From NCBI RefSeq assembly GCF_003053565.1, contig NZ_QAXS01000001.1:1-64000 (forward strand): a DNA stretch of 64,000 nt, read 5' to 3'. This stretch comes from Halanaerobium saccharolyticum (GTDB lineage: Bacteria; Bacillota; Halanaerobiia; Halanaerobiales; Halanaerobiaceae). The position numbers were made by a program, and so were the translations under genes. Positions 15,622 to 25,011 of the stretch are shown piece after piece (position 1 is the first letter of the stretch; the number at the start of each line of letters is the position of its first letter). A model generated the notes under the pieces. The model saw nothing but the letters and a program-made list of their open reading frames with translations. It was not told the origin of the DNA and did no database searches.

Positions 15622-18600
15622 ATGTTTTTCAAAGAGGGAAAAATTGAAAGATACTTAAAAGATTTAGCAGCTAATTTGAATCAGCAGGAAATTTTAATCG
15701 AAAAATTTACAAAATATTCTGCAAGAATTGAGGATAAATCACTACCGGAATTCTCAAAGTTAAGAGGTGAAACTTTTAAAGTTGGGGGGAGCTGGGGAGG
15801 TAGGGAGCAGTGCAGCTGGTTTGTAACTGAGCTCAAACTGCCTCAAGACTGGGATTTAGACCAAAACAATATTTATTTAGAAATAATTCCTGGCAGCAGT
15901 CACCCCGGCGGCTTGGCCGGAGCAGAATCGCTGCTCTATTTAAACGGTCAGCCGCTGCAGGGTCTGGATCGCAACCATTCGCTGGTTAAATTAAGAGATA
16001 AAGACTTAAAAGGTGAAAGTTTAAAAGTAGCAGTCAAAGCCTTTAGCGGTCTGGAAGCAGAAAAAAGATGGTTTAAAAAAGCAGCTTTAATCTTTAGAGA
16101 TTCGACTCTGGAAGACTTTTATCAGCTGGCTAAAACCCTTAAAGAATCTATTGCTCTTATGGATGAGGGGGATAACCTGCGGCAGAAACTTTTAAATAGG
16201 CTGAATCAGGCTTTTAATTTAATTGATTTTAGGAAACCGGGCTCAGCTGAATTTTTAGCGACTGCAGCTGAGGCCAGCCAGTATCTTAAAAACTCGCTGG
16301 GAGAACTCAAAGCTGAAACTGAGCTGCCAAAAATAACAGCAGTTGGTCATTCTCATCTTGATGTAGCCTGGCTGTGGCGGCTGCTGCACACCAGAGAAAA
16401 GACAGCCCGCACTTTTTCTACAGTTCTAAAACTGATGGAAGAATATCCGGACTACACCTTTGTTCAGTCCAGTCCCCAGTTATATAAGTTTATTAAAGAA
16501 GACTATCCGGAAATTTATGCCCGGATAAAAGAAAAAATTAAAGAGGGAAGCTGGGAAGTAACCGGAGGAATGTGGGTTGAAGCCGACTGCAATCTGACTT
16601 CGGGGGAATCACTGGTCAGACAATTTTTGCACGGAAAGCGTTTTATCAAGGAAGAATTTGATCAGGACTGGAATATTCTCTGGCTGCCCGATGTATTTGG
16701 CTATTCCTGGGCTCTGCCGCAGATTATTAAAAAAAGCGGCATGAAGTATTTTATGACCACCAAGATCAGCTGGAGTCAGTTTAACCGGCCTGAGTATGAT
16801 ACTTTTAAGTGGCGGGGCATTGACGGCACAGAAGTATTAACTCATTTTATTACAACTCCTGAGGTAAATAATGATGAGCCTTTTTATACCTATAACGGGC
16901 TTCTAAATCCCGAATCAGTCAGGGGAAGCTGGGATAATTATCAGCAGAAAGAAATTAATGATCAGCTGCTTATTGCCTATGGCTGGGGAGACGGTGGGGG
17001 TGGTCCGACTCGAGAGATGATCGAAAGCGGTAAAAAAATGCAGCAGATTCCCGGGCTGCCAGAAGTAGAGTTCGGCAGTGCAGAAGAATATTTTGAAAAA
17101 CTGGCAGCTCGAATGGAAGAAAAACCTGAGCTGCCTGTCTGGGATGGCGAATTATATTTAGAATATCACCGGGGAACCTATACCTCACAGGCTGAAATTA
17201 AGAAAAATAACCGCCGTGCTGATATTATGCTGCATGATACAGAGCTTTTTAGATCTTTTGCAGAGCAGACAGCAGGTCTGAGCTATCCTGCTCAAAAACT
17301 GCAGTCAAACTGGGAAATTCTGCTTAAAAATCAGTTCCATGATATTTTGCCCGGATCTTCAATCAAAGAGGTTTATCAGGACAGTGCCCGCGAATTTAGA
17401 GAGCTTTTTGCCGAGCTGAGAGGAGAACTGCAGGGCGGCCTGAAAAAAATTGCAGCTCAGATTGAAGGTGAGCAGAAAAAGCTGGTCGTTTTTAATTCTC
17501 TGCCCTGGCAGCGCTCAGGTTATATTGAATTTGAAGGACGGCAGATTATGATCGATAATATTCCGGCCAGTGGTTATAAAGCCTATAATCTTAGTGAAAG
17601 TGATGAGGGATTAAAACTGGAAGCGGAAGTGGCAGCTCAGAAAGAAGCTGATTTTAAAGAAAGCCAGATTAAGTATCTGCTCAGTAAGAGCCAGGGCCAG
17701 CAGACTGTTGGGGCTGGGAGCCGCAATTTATTAAAGGTTGAGGCAGAAAAAAATCAGCTGGAAAATAGATACTACAGGATTAAGCTCAATCAGCAGGGGC
17801 AGATAATCTCTCTCTATGATCGACAGTTTCAGCGGGAGTTAATTCCGGCTGGGAAAAAAGCCAACCTGCTGCAGGCTTTTGAAGATCGGCCAATGCGCTT
17901 TAATGCCTGGGATATAGATATTTACTACCAGGAAAAAGAGTATTCGATTGATAAGCTGGAGGAGCTGGAAATAGAAAAAATGAACGACAGAATTGTTGCC
18001 AGGCTGAAGTGGAAATTTTTAGATTCAACTATTTCCCAGCAGCTGGTTATCTATGCCAATCAGCGGCGGCTTGATTTTAAAACTGATGTGGACTGGCAGG
18101 AAGAACAGATTCTCCTGAAGACGGCTTTCCCGGTTGATCTGCGCAGTACAAAGGCGACCTATGAGATTCAGTTTGGGAATGTGGAGCGAAATACTCACTG
18201 GAATACAAGCTGGGATTATGCTAAGTTCGAAACTGTTGGCCATAAATGGGCTGATCTCTCGGAAAGAAACTATGGAGTTAGCCTCTTAAATGACTGCAAA
18301 TATGGCTATGATATTAAAGACCAGACAATGCGTTTGACTCTGATAAAATCCGGGGTTTATCCTGACCCAGCAGCAGATCAGGGTAAGCACAGTTTTACTT
18401 ACAGCCTCTACCCACATGCTGGGGACTGGTTTGAAGCTGAGACTGTAAAAGAGGCCTACGAGCTAAATTATCCGCTTAAAACTGTAATTACTCAAAATGA
18501 AACAGGTAAAGAACCGCAGCAGAAGTCATTTATCGATGTTGAAGCAGAGAGTACAATTTTAGAGACTGTCAAAAAAGCAGAAGCTTCCGAGGAGCTGGTT

Positions 18601-18783
18601 TTTAGATTTTACGAATACGGTAAACAGAGGGATAAAGTTAAGGTCAGTCTGGGCCAGGAGCTGAAAAAAGTTACTGAATGTAATTTGATGGAGGAAGATA
18701 TTGCAGAGCTTAAGGCTGAAGTTGATAGTTTTGAATTTAAAATTAAACCATATGAGATTAAAACTTTTAAAGTAAAATTATAA
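15622..18783 (+). CDS. alpha-mannosidase, glycoside hydrolase family 38
   Basis: About 1053 residues. An N-terminal beta domain precedes the GH38 catalytic barrel (about residues 240-530): HSHLDVAWLWRLLH (zinc-binding His and Asp), FVQSSPQLYKF, GGMWVEADCNLTSGESLVRQ, and WLPDVFGYSWALPQI with the nucleophile Asp. A C-terminal beta-sandwich follows. No signal peptide is visible, so it acts in the cytoplasm on imported mannosides. GTG at 15613 is also possible, but ATG at 15622 has GGGAAG 8 bases upstream. The aldo/keto reductase begins 17 bases after the stop, suggesting co-transcription. Confidence 0.92.
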   Translation: MFFKEGKIERYLKDLAANLNQQEILIEKFTKYSARIEDKSLPEFSKLRGETFKVGGSWGGREQCSWFVTELKLPQDWDLDQNNIYLEIIPGSSHPGGLAGAESLLYLNGQPLQGLDRNHSLVKLRDKDLKGESLKVAVKAFSGLEAEKRWFKKAALIFRDSTLEDFYQLAKTLKESIALMDEGDNLRQKLLNRLNQAFNLIDFRKPGSAEFLATAAEASQYLKNSLGELKAETELPKITAVGHSHLDVAWLWRLLHTREKTARTFSTVLKLMEEYPDYTFVQSSPQLYKFIKEDYPEIYARIKEKIKEGSWEVTGGMWVEADCNLTSGESLVRQFLHGKRFIKEEFDQDWNILWLPDVFGYSWALPQIIKKSGMKYFMTTKISWSQFNRPEYDTFKWRGIDGTEVLTHFITTPEVNNDEPFYTYNGLLNPESVRGSWDNYQQKEINDQLLIAYGWGDGGGGPTREMIESGKKMQQIPGLPEVEFGSAEEYFEKLAARMEEKPELPVWDGELYLEYHRGTYTSQAEIKKNNRRADIMLHDTELFRSFAEQTAGLSYPAQKLQSNWEILLKNQFHDILPGSSIKEVYQDSAREFRELFAELRGELQGGLKKIAAQIEGEQKKLVVFNSLPWQRSGYIEFEGRQIMIDNIPASGYKAYNLSESDEGLKLEAEVAAQKEADFKESQIKYLLSKSQGQQTVGAGSRNLLKVEAEKNQLENRYYRIKLNQQGQIISLYDRQFQRELIPAGKKANLLQAFEDRPMRFNAWDIDIYYQEKEYSIDKLEELEIEKMNDRIVARLKWKFLDSTISQQLVIYANQRRLDFKTDVDWQEEQILLKTAFPVDLRSTKATYEIQFGNVERNTHWNTSWDYAKFETVGHKWADLSERNYGVSLLNDCKYGYDIKDQTMRLTLIKSGVYPDPAADQGKHSFTYSLYPHAGDWFEAETVKEAYELNYPLKTVITQNETGKEPQQKSFIDVEAESTILETVKKAEASEELVFRFYEYGKQRDKVKVSLGQELKKVTECNLMEEDIAELKAEVDSFEFKIKPYEIKTFKVKL

Positions 18784-18800
18784 ATCAGGGGGAATTTAAA

Positions 18801-19919
18801 ATGGAAAAGAGAAGACTTGGAAAAACTGGCATGGAAGTTAGTCTGCTCGGTTTTGGCGGCTTTCACCTAATAGAAATACCAGCTGACAGGGCGGCAGATT
18901 TATTGACCACTTATTTAGATCGAGGTGGAAATTATCTGGAAACAGCAGCTTCTTATGGTGATGGTGAGTCAGAAAAGAAGATCGGGGAAATAGTTAAAAA
19001 CAGGCGGGATGAGCTTGTTCTGGCCAGTAAAACTGGAGTCAGAGATGCTGAGGGTGCAATGGCAGAAATAGACCGCAGTCTGAAAAATCTGCAGACAGAT
19101 CACCTCGACATAATTTTTATGCATGGAGTTGGTGATGAGGCAGATTTGGAGGCGATTTTAAAGCCGGGCGGCTCCCTGGAGGCTGCCAAAAAAGCAAAAG
19201 AAATGGGGAAAGTTAAACATATTGGGATTACAGCTCACGGCCAGCCTGATGTTTTAATTAAAGCCTTAAAAACTGGCGAATTTGAGGTGATGATGACTCA
19301 CTTCAATTATTTTGACAAATTCAACTTTCCTAAATTAGAGGATCAGCTGCTGCCGCTGCTTAAAGAAAAGGAGATAGGAACACTCTGCATGAAGCCGCTT
19401 GCTGATGGATTTCTGTGGCAGAATGTAGAAGATGCCTTTCGCTATGTTTTTTCACTGCCGGTTGATGCTGTGGTAACAGGGATGAATAACCAGGAGATGC
19501 TGGAGATGGATTTAAAGCTGGCAGAGGAGTTTGAGCCGCTGACTGAGGCTGAAAAAGAAGAACTATTTGCTAATGCTGAAGAATTGGGAGATTATATCTG
19601 CCGCCAGTGTGATCAGTGCAGTGTTTCTAAAGAATTTGGGGAAGACCTGAAAGCTGTATTTAGAATGGAAGGTTATTTTGACCGGCAGATGTATGACGGC
19701 AGGCCCCGAAACCCTGCTGAATATGCTCTGCGGGACCGCCTCCGCTTCTGGTTTGGCGACATAGAACTGGCAGAAGCTCGCTATCAGAAGCTGGAGCTTA
19801 AAGCAGCTGACCTGCTGGATAAAGCGGTTGAATTTAAAGCCTGTAAGTATGGACTTGATGTCAAGAACAAGCTGGAAATAGTGGATTATAAATTAGGTGA
19901 AAGTGAGGTCATGCAGTAG
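18801..19919 (+). CDS. aldo/keto reductase with incomplete C-terminal Fe-S motif
   Basis: A 372-residue NADPH-dependent reductase fold. It has GKTGMEVSLLGFGG at the start, NYLETAASYGDGESEKKIG around the catalytic Tyr (with Glu where Asp is usual), LASKTG with the Lys, and FMHGVGD with the His. Related proteins carry a C-terminal ferredoxin-like motif C-x2-C-x2-C-x3-C-P. Here CRQCDQCSVSKEF (about residue 271) keeps three Cys and lacks the fourth Cys and the Pro. The last 100 residues are helical. It follows the mannosidase closely; the substrate is unknown. Confidence 0.8.
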   Translation: MEKRRLGKTGMEVSLLGFGGFHLIEIPADRAADLLTTYLDRGGNYLETAASYGDGESEKKIGEIVKNRRDELVLASKTGVRDAEGAMAEIDRSLKNLQTDHLDIIFMHGVGDEADLEAILKPGGSLEAAKKAKEMGKVKHIGITAHGQPDVLIKALKTGEFEVMMTHFNYFDKFNFPKLEDQLLPLLKEKEIGTLCMKPLADGFLWQNVEDAFRYVFSLPVDAVVTGMNNQEMLEMDLKLAEEFEPLTEAEKEELFANAEELGDYICRQCDQCSVSKEFGEDLKAVFRMEGYFDRQMYDGRPRNPAEYALRDRLRFWFGDIELAEARYQKLELKAADLLDKAVEFKACKYGLDVKNKLEIVDYKLGESEVMQ

Positions 19920-19956
19920 CTTAAAAAGTAGAATTGATTAAAAATAAAATTGAGCT

Positions 19957-19986
19957 AAAAAAGCCCAGCCTGAGAGCTGGGCTTAG
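19957..19986. terminator. terminator between converging aldo/keto reductase and DUF362 genes
   Basis: Hairpin AAGCCCAGC/GCTGGGCTT with a 6-base loop (19961-19984). The minus strand continues into TTTTTTAG, so it is strongest for the DUF362 gene; on the plus strand the T run is poor. Confidence 0.7.
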
Positions 19987-20045
19987 ATATTAGAGTTAAA
20001 TCAAGTTGTATCCGGCGGCTGCATCTTTTGCAGCACCTGCATGCT

Positions 20046-21149
20046 TTATAAAGAAACCAGCTCGTATTCTTTTGAGCCCATTCCAATTTCTGCTGCATAA
20101 TCAATCTGCCTTACTCCACCATCAGTACTCGGATGAACTGCCTTAAACTTATTTTCACCCGGCTTTAAATCGCGGTCCTCAAGCATTCCCTTCGGTTCAG
20201 CCTGATTGACGAGATCTAAAGAAGCCTGCTCCAGGGCAACCGGATCCTTAGAAGCTAAAATACCGATATCATTGACAATCGGGCGGTCACTCCAGCCAGC
20301 ACAGTCACAGTCAGGAGAAACATTGGTGATAAAATTGATATAAACATTTTTTCTATCCTTAACAATTCCATAAGTAAATTCTACCTGACGCTCTTCCATT
20401 CCTTCACTGGTAGATTCCCATTCAACAGAAATTGCATCGGTCGGGCAGGTGACAACACATTCTCCACAGCCAATACAGATTTCATGGTCGATGTAGCTTT
20501 CATTTTCATTAATAGTAATACAATCTTCCGGACAGTGTTTTACACACTGCATACATTTAATACATTCTGATTCAGTGATTTCGGGCAGCACGGCTGAGTG
20601 CATCATCTGCTTGCCGGCTCTACTGCCGAGTCCCATTCCGATATTTTTAAAGGTGCCGCCAAAACCTGCCAGCTCATGACCCTTAAAATGAGCCAGACTG
20701 ATCAATACATCAGCATCGAGAACCTCAGAGGCGATGCGGACCTTATCAAAATGTTTAAGGTTAACTTCAACTTCAGTTGAGCCTTTACCAGTGAGACCAT
20801 CGGCGATAATTATTGGTGCCTGAACAGTAGCATAACCAAAACCATTGCCAATTGCTGCGTTTAGGTGGTCAACAGAATTGGAGCGCTCGCCGGTATAAAG
20901 AGTATTGGCATCAGTTAAAAAAGGTTTCCCCTTTAATTTCTTTGCAATTTGGACAATTTCGCGGGTAAAGACCGGCCTGATAAAGGCTGTATTGCCCGGC
21001 TCACCAAAATGCTGTTTGATTGCCACAAAATCATCTTCCTCGATTAATTCGTGAAAACCCGCCTTATAAAATAATTTCCCCAGTTTTTTAACCAGACTTT
21101 CACTGCCAGATGAAGCTTTCATATCTGCCATAAATACTTTACTTGCCAT
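20046..21149 (-). CDS. DUF362-domain protein with two [4Fe-4S] ferredoxin motifs
   Basis: A 367-residue protein. The DUF362 part covers residues 1-180 and continues after the ferredoxin insert. Residues about 190-250 carry two clusters, CIKCMQCVKHCPEDC and CIGCGECVVTCPTDA, each with the full C-x2-C-x2-C-x3-C-P spacing. DUF362 proteins are widespread in anaerobes, and their reaction is not well established; electron transfer is the safe inference. ATG at 21149 follows AAGGGGGA. It stands alone, with its own terminator. Confidence 0.85.
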   Translation of the reverse strand: MASKVFMADMKASSGSESLVKKLGKLFYKAGFHELIEEDDFVAIKQHFGEPGNTAFIRPVFTREIVQIAKKLKGKPFLTDANTLYTGERSNSVDHLNAAIGNGFGYATVQAPIIIADGLTGKGSTEVEVNLKHFDKVRIASEVLDADVLISLAHFKGHELAGFGGTFKNIGMGLGSRAGKQMMHSAVLPEITESECIKCMQCVKHCPEDCITINENESYIDHEICIGCGECVVTCPTDAISVEWESTSEGMEERQVEFTYGIVKDRKNVYINFITNVSPDCDCAGWSDRPIVNDIGILASKDPVALEQASLDLVNQAEPKGMLEDRDLKPGENKFKAVHPSTDGGVRQIDYAAEIGMGSKEYELVSL

Positions 21150-21191
21150 AAAAAAATCCCCCTTAAAGATAGTCTTTCAAAATTTAATTGA

Positions 21192-22424
21192 TTATTTCTG
21201 ATTTTTAATTAAAATTCCCATTGTTTCATAAGCAAAATCTACAGCTTCCAGATATTTATTATAGAGTTTTTTAGGATCGAGCTGGTTCTTTTTTTCGATT
21301 AGGGCTACCTGATCCCACTTAACCCTTTCGAAGGCAATAACAAGATTTAAGATTTCTCCCATAACCCCTTCTCTGATCAAAAGAGCTTCCTTAATTTCTT
21401 CGGTGAGAGCAGTTTCTTCCAGAATCTTTGACATCGGTCTATTTAAAAAAGCATCCATCATCGAAAAAATGCCCATCGTAAATAAATCTTCACTTTTTTC
21501 AGCTGACTTAAATTCTTCAGCAAGTGATTCGGCAAATTTGGCCCGAGTTAGGGTATTAACAAAAAGAATATTTGGCTTATCATCTTTTAAACCACTAATT
21601 AGATAAAGCAGACTCCATTTTTTGAGGCCTTTAACTCCCAGCAGGGCTGAGGCCTGTTTGATTGAAGAGACATTATAGCCATAAGAGGCAGAATTAATTG
21701 TTTTTAAGAGGCTGAAAGTCATTGAGATATCATTTTTAATTATTTTCTCAACTTCATCAAAATCAACATCCTCTTTATTTAATTCTTTTAAGACATTGAG
21801 GTAGTTTATTTTATACCCTGGGGTACCGCTGTCACTTATCATATCAGCTTTTGTAAAGAAAATTCCCTGAAAATAATCAAAACCGAGCTCTTTTGCCTCT
21901 TTAAAGTGATGGTGCTCATCGATGTTTTGGGCTAAGAATTTGACTCCTTTGGGGCTTTGAGATTTTATCTTTTCGATAAAACTTTTATGTTCGGCCTTAG
22001 AAGCCTTTTTATAATCAATTTTAATTATATCTGCATAATTATAAAGTTCGTTTTCTGCTGGAGCAGCTTCTGATTGATTTAAGATAAGCAGTGAACCCAT
22101 TTCTCTTAAATTTTTTATGTTATTTTTGATTTGATTTTCAAAATTAAGAGCAGCTGAAACTTCGATGCCGAGTTTTGCCTTTGATAAAAGCTGAGGAACT
22201 TCGCTCTGAAGCAGTTCTGCATTAAAATGAATAAAAATTCTTTTGCCATCAGCAAGGTTGCTTTTCTCAAAAAATTCAATGTCATCACTAATTTCTTCTG
22301 CAAAAAGATTTGAAGTTTTAGTGAGTTCTTTACCCTTAATTACATTTTTAAAAACTATCTCATAAGCAAATACCTCTTGATTTTTGTCTAGAACCGGTTT
22401 CCGGGCAGCAATATATTTCCCCAT
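21192..22424 (-). CDS. EAL-HDOD signalling protein (YuxH-like)
   Basis: A 410-residue protein. Residues 1-195 are a degenerate EAL domain: it opens IAARKPVLDKNQEVFAYEIV, where the EAL triplet is replaced by YEIV, and includes FLAQNIDEHHHFKEAKELGF and GFDYFQGIFF. Residues 200-400 are an HDOD domain (VEKIIKNDISMTFSLLKTIN, then ASALLGVKGLKKW). Proteins of this build are thought to bind partners rather than cleave c-di-GMP, and the missing catalytic acids agree with that. ATG at 22424 begins MGKYIAARK. It is a single gene, 42 bases downstream of the divergent-free DUF362 gene start. Confidence 0.85.
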   Translation of the reverse strand: MGKYIAARKPVLDKNQEVFAYEIVFKNVIKGKELTKTSNLFAEEISDDIEFFEKSNLADGKRIFIHFNAELLQSEVPQLLSKAKLGIEVSAALNFENQIKNNIKNLREMGSLLILNQSEAAPAENELYNYADIIKIDYKKASKAEHKSFIEKIKSQSPKGVKFLAQNIDEHHHFKEAKELGFDYFQGIFFTKADMISDSGTPGYKINYLNVLKELNKEDVDFDEVEKIIKNDISMTFSLLKTINSASYGYNVSSIKQASALLGVKGLKKWSLLYLISGLKDDKPNILFVNTLTRAKFAESLAEEFKSAEKSEDLFTMGIFSMMDAFLNRPMSKILEETALTEEIKEALLIREGVMGEILNLVIAFERVKWDQVALIEKKNQLDPKKLYNKYLEAVDFAYETMGILIKNQK

Positions 22425-22549
22425 TTGATATCACTCTCTTTTTAAAAAATTTTAAGTAATTAATCTTTTTCATTAAAATAAAAGTTAGAATTAATAGACA
22501 CTTTAAACTAGCTTAATGTAAATTATACACTAAAAACTATAATTTTACA

Positions 22550-22585
22550 AAAAAATAGCCCGGTAGGTTGGGGGTCCTCCGGGCC
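22550..22585 (-). terminator. terminator for cysK
   Basis: On the minus strand GCCCGGAGG pairs with CCTACCGGGC, with one bulged base and a short loop, followed by TATTTTTTTG. It lies about 105 bases after the cysK stop. Confidence 0.75.
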
Positions 22586-22650
22586 TTTCACAGGGGAAAT
22601 TCTTCTATATCAAATTATCGGGGTAAACTTTATTAAAAAAATATAAATTT

Positions 22651-22684
22651 CGACAAAAATCGGGTGGTATTTGGTAACTGCACT
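22651..22684 (-). repeat. dispersed intergenic repeat, copy R6
   Basis: On the minus strand it reads GTGCAGTTACCAAATACC, then ACCCGATTTTTGTCG. The second half matches R2 (ACCCGATTTATGTCG) with one change; the first half has diverged. It begins 5 bases after the cysK stop codon. Confidence 0.6.
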
Positions 22685-22689
22685 TCAGC

Positions 22690-23601
22690 TTAGCCAAAAA
22701 CTCCTGTTGAGAGGTAGCGCTCACCTGTATCAGGTGCAATAACAACAATTCTTTTATCTGCGCCTACTTCATCAGCAAGTTTCAGGGCAGCTGCCACTGC
22801 AGCGCCAGTTGAAATCCCGGCAAAGATACCTTCTTCAGCCGCTAATCTTTTAGCAGTTGTAAAAGCTTCATCGTTTTTTACCTTTTCTACTCGGTCAATA
22901 ATTTCAGTATTTAAGACTTCAGGTATAAATCCGGCTCCAATCCCCTGAATTTTATGGGGGCCTGGTTCACCACCAGAAATAACAGCAGAGTTTTCAGGCT
23001 CGACTGCAACTACCTTCAGGTTATTAATTCTTTCTTTCAATTTTTCGCCGGTACCAGTAATCGTACCACCGGTTCCAACACCTGCCACAAAATAATCAAT
23101 TTTACCCTGAGTTTCAGCGATTATTTCTTTGGCAGTAGTTCTGCGGTGGATATCAGGATTAGCAGGATTGGTAAATTGAGAAGGAATAAAGCCATCTCTT
23201 TCAGCAGCAATTTCTTCTGCTTTAGAGATTGCACCTTTCATACCTTCAGCTGCTGGAGTTAGAACCAATTCAGCTCCATAAGCCTTGAGCATCTGCCTTC
23301 TTTCCTGACTCATTGATTCAGGCATTGTCAGAACAACAGTATAGCCTTTTGCAGCTCCAACCATAGCAATTCCAATTCCGGTATTACCACTTGTTGGCTC
23401 TACTAAAACACCACCCGGTTTAATTTTGCCAGCCTTTTCGGCCTCATCTATCATATTAAATGCTATTCTATCTTTAACACTTCCACCGGGGTTAAAACTC
23501 TCAAGTTTCAAAACAACCTCAGCAGAATCGTCACTGACTAAATTATTTAGCCTAACTAAAGGAGTATTTCCTATTAGTTCTGTTACATTATTAAAAATCA
23601 T
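22690..23601 (-). CDS. cysK: cysteine synthase A (O-acetylserine sulfhydrylase)
   Basis: A 303-residue PLP enzyme making cysteine from O-acetylserine and sulfide. Visible motifs are [10 protein letters not shown], the PLP lysine in [12 protein letters not shown] (about residue 40), the substrate loop [12 protein letters not shown], the phosphate-binding [12 protein letters not shown] and [12 protein letters not shown] near the C-terminus. ATG at 23601 with GGGAGGTATTT is clearly the start; the open frame upstream to 23748 only covers the promoter. It uses the product of cysE, which lies about 9 kb away. A consensus promoter precedes it. Confidence 0.95.
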   Translation of the reverse strand: MIFNNVTELIGNTPLVRLNNLVSDDSAEVVLKLESFNPGGSVKDRIAFNMIDEAEKAGKIKPGGVLVEPTSGNTGIGIAMVGAAKGYTVVLTMPESMSQERRQMLKAYGAELVLTPAAEGMKGAISKAEEIAAERDGFIPSQFTNPANPDIHRRTTAKEIIAETQGKIDYFVAGVGTGGTITGTGEKLKERINNLKVVAVEPENSAVISGGEPGPHKIQGIGAGFIPEVLNTEIIDRVEKVKNDEAFTTAKRLAAEEGIFAGISTGAAVAAALKLADEVGADKRIVVIAPDTGERYLSTGVFG

Positions 23602-23667
23602 AAATACCTCCCAAAACTTAATGTCGAATATAGTTAATTTAAAGTTGAGCACTTTACTTTGATTTAT

Positions 23668-23696
23668 ATTATAATATAGTCTAGTAATCCTGTCAA
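23668..23696 (-). promoter_or_regulatory. consensus promoter for cysK
   Basis: On the minus strand TTGACA (23691-23696), exactly 17 bases, TATAAT (23668-23673), 67 bases before the start codon. An inverted repeat ATATAGT/ACTATAT overlaps the -35 box and the spacer and could be an operator; Rrf2/CymR-type regulators control cysteine genes in Firmicutes, but no match to their site is claimed. Confidence 0.75.
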
Positions 23697-23753
23697 CTAT
23701 ATTACAAAAAATGAATATATTTTCTTTAAAATAAACAGCTGCAGGCATTTACT

Positions 23754-23781
23754 TTGACATTTTTTTCAAAAAAGGTATAAT
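23754..23781 (+). promoter_or_regulatory. promoter for the holin-like membrane protein gene
   Basis: TTGACA (23754-23759), a 16-base spacer, TATAAT (23776-23781). Downstream in the leader is a direct repeat of TATATAAGATA. Confidence 0.65.
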
Positions 23782-23867
23782 GTAATTATCAGAGAAATAT
23801 GTATATAAGATATCTATATAAGATAAGAAAGATAATAATTTTAAAAATATAAAGAGGGGGAATTTAA

Positions 23868-24209
23868 ATGTCTCATTTCTTTGCGAAAGTTTTTTCAACA
23901 ATGGTTGCTCTGTTAGTAGCTGCCTATTTACTGCCGGGAATTACAGTTACCGGAGTCTGGGCTGGTTTCTTTGCAGCGGTTGTTTTAGGCTTTGTAAATG
24001 GTTTTATCAGACCGATCTTTACTATCCTGACAATTCCGTTTACTATTTTAACTTTTGGCCTATTTTTACTGGTGATTAATGCAATAATGCTTTCTTTAAC
24101 TTCAGTTTTAGTGCCCGGTTTTGCAGTCAGTGGTTTCTTTTCTGCTTTAATAGCCTCTGTAATTGTAAGCTTTGTTTCCAGCATTCTGCATAATATGTTC
24201 GAAGAATAA
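23868..24209 (+). CDS. YvlD-like / phage holin superfamily 4 membrane protein
   Basis: A 113-residue protein with four membrane helices of the PF04020 type, without a cytoplasmic domain. Family features are YLLPGITVTGVWAGFFAAVV in the first half and RPIFTILTIPFTILTFGLF in the middle. In Bacillus the related YvlD is envelope-stress related and chromosomal, so there is no reason to see a prophage here. ATG at 23868 follows AGAGGGGGA. The next gene starts 47 bases later and may be co-transcribed. Confidence 0.85.
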   Translation: MSHFFAKVFSTMVALLVAAYLLPGITVTGVWAGFFAAVVLGFVNGFIRPIFTILTIPFTILTFGLFLLVINAIMLSLTSVLVPGFAVSGFFSALIASVIVSFVSSILHNMFEE

Positions 24210-24256
24210 GCAGCAGTAATTTAAAAAGCTTTAAGTAAGTGTCAGGAGGTTTAAAA

Positions 24257-24904
24257 ATGAAAAAAATATCAGCACTTTCCATATTTATATTTGTAATAAT
24301 ATTTATAATGACTGGAGCCGTCTCTGCTGATCAAATTGAGCTGCAAAGTGGAGAAAAACTGCGGGGTGAGGTTCAAAATCAAAGTTTGAGCCTGCAGACA
24401 GCCTACGGAAAATTGAATATCCAGCAGCAGTATTTAAGTAAAATTAATAAAGAGCTCGTCAATGAAGAAGAAATTTTTGTTCTGAGAGCTTCAGGAAATA
24501 ATAGATTTAGCGGCCAGCTTCTGACAGAGATTAGATTTATGGCTAATAGCTCAGAAAGAGTTTTTGCAGTATCCGAGATTAGGAGTGTCGATTTTTCTGC
24601 CAGCAGTGCTTTTGACGAGAATAAAGAAATCACTGTAAGATTAAAGAACGGGGACCTCTTTTTTGCCAGTACCGTAGAAGATTCTATCAGTGTAAGTACT
24701 TCTCTTGGAAGTCCTTTAAAGATCAGTTATAATAATCTGCTTGCTATTGAATATTTAGCAGATGAGGAGAGCTATTTAATTAAGCGGAAAGATGGCTCCG
24801 AAATTAAATCTGACCTTAAGGGGCAGAAAATTATTGTCTGGCCGGCAGCTGCAGAAATTGTTGAGCTGAAATTTGATTATATAGCTAAGATTAATTTTAA
24901 TTAA
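24257..24904 (+). CDS. exported protein with Sm-like beta repeats, hypothetical
   Basis: A 215-residue protein with a signal peptide (KKISALSIFIFVIIFIMTG, cleavage near VSA at residue 26). The mature part repeats a beta unit of about 60 residues. One example is IELQSGEKLRGEV, then SLSLQTAYGKLNI; another is VRLKNGDLFFASTV, then SISVSTSLGSPLKI; each unit closes with an I-x-x-I/V-pattern. This reads like small barrel repeats exposed to the periplasm. ATG at 24257 with AGGAGGT upstream replaces an earlier GTG at 24239. I do not know the function. Confidence 0.6.
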   Translation: MKKISALSIFIFVIIFIMTGAVSADQIELQSGEKLRGEVQNQSLSLQTAYGKLNIQQQYLSKINKELVNEEEIFVLRASGNNRFSGQLLTEIRFMANSSERVFAVSEIRSVDFSASSAFDENKEITVRLKNGDLFFASTVEDSISVSTSLGSPLKISYNNLLAIEYLADEESYLIKRKDGSEIKSDLKGQKIIVWPAAAEIVELKFDYIAKINFN

Positions 24905-25011
24905 CAGCTCGCTTATATAATTTAAGCAGTTTTAGACTTGAAATAGACTAACTGTGATAATATAATAGATATGGTATTTTAATTAAATTGTGGTTTTATG
25001 GAGGTATTTTA

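Noticed and set aside
19985-20045. Possible frameshifted extension of the DUF362 protein (KHAGAAKDAAAGYNLI in another frame)
   Set aside because: The protein already ends like other family members; the extra frame has no independent support.
23868-24209. Holin-family protein as sign of a prophage
   Set aside because: The PF04020/YvlD family is commonly chromosomal and no other phage gene is near.
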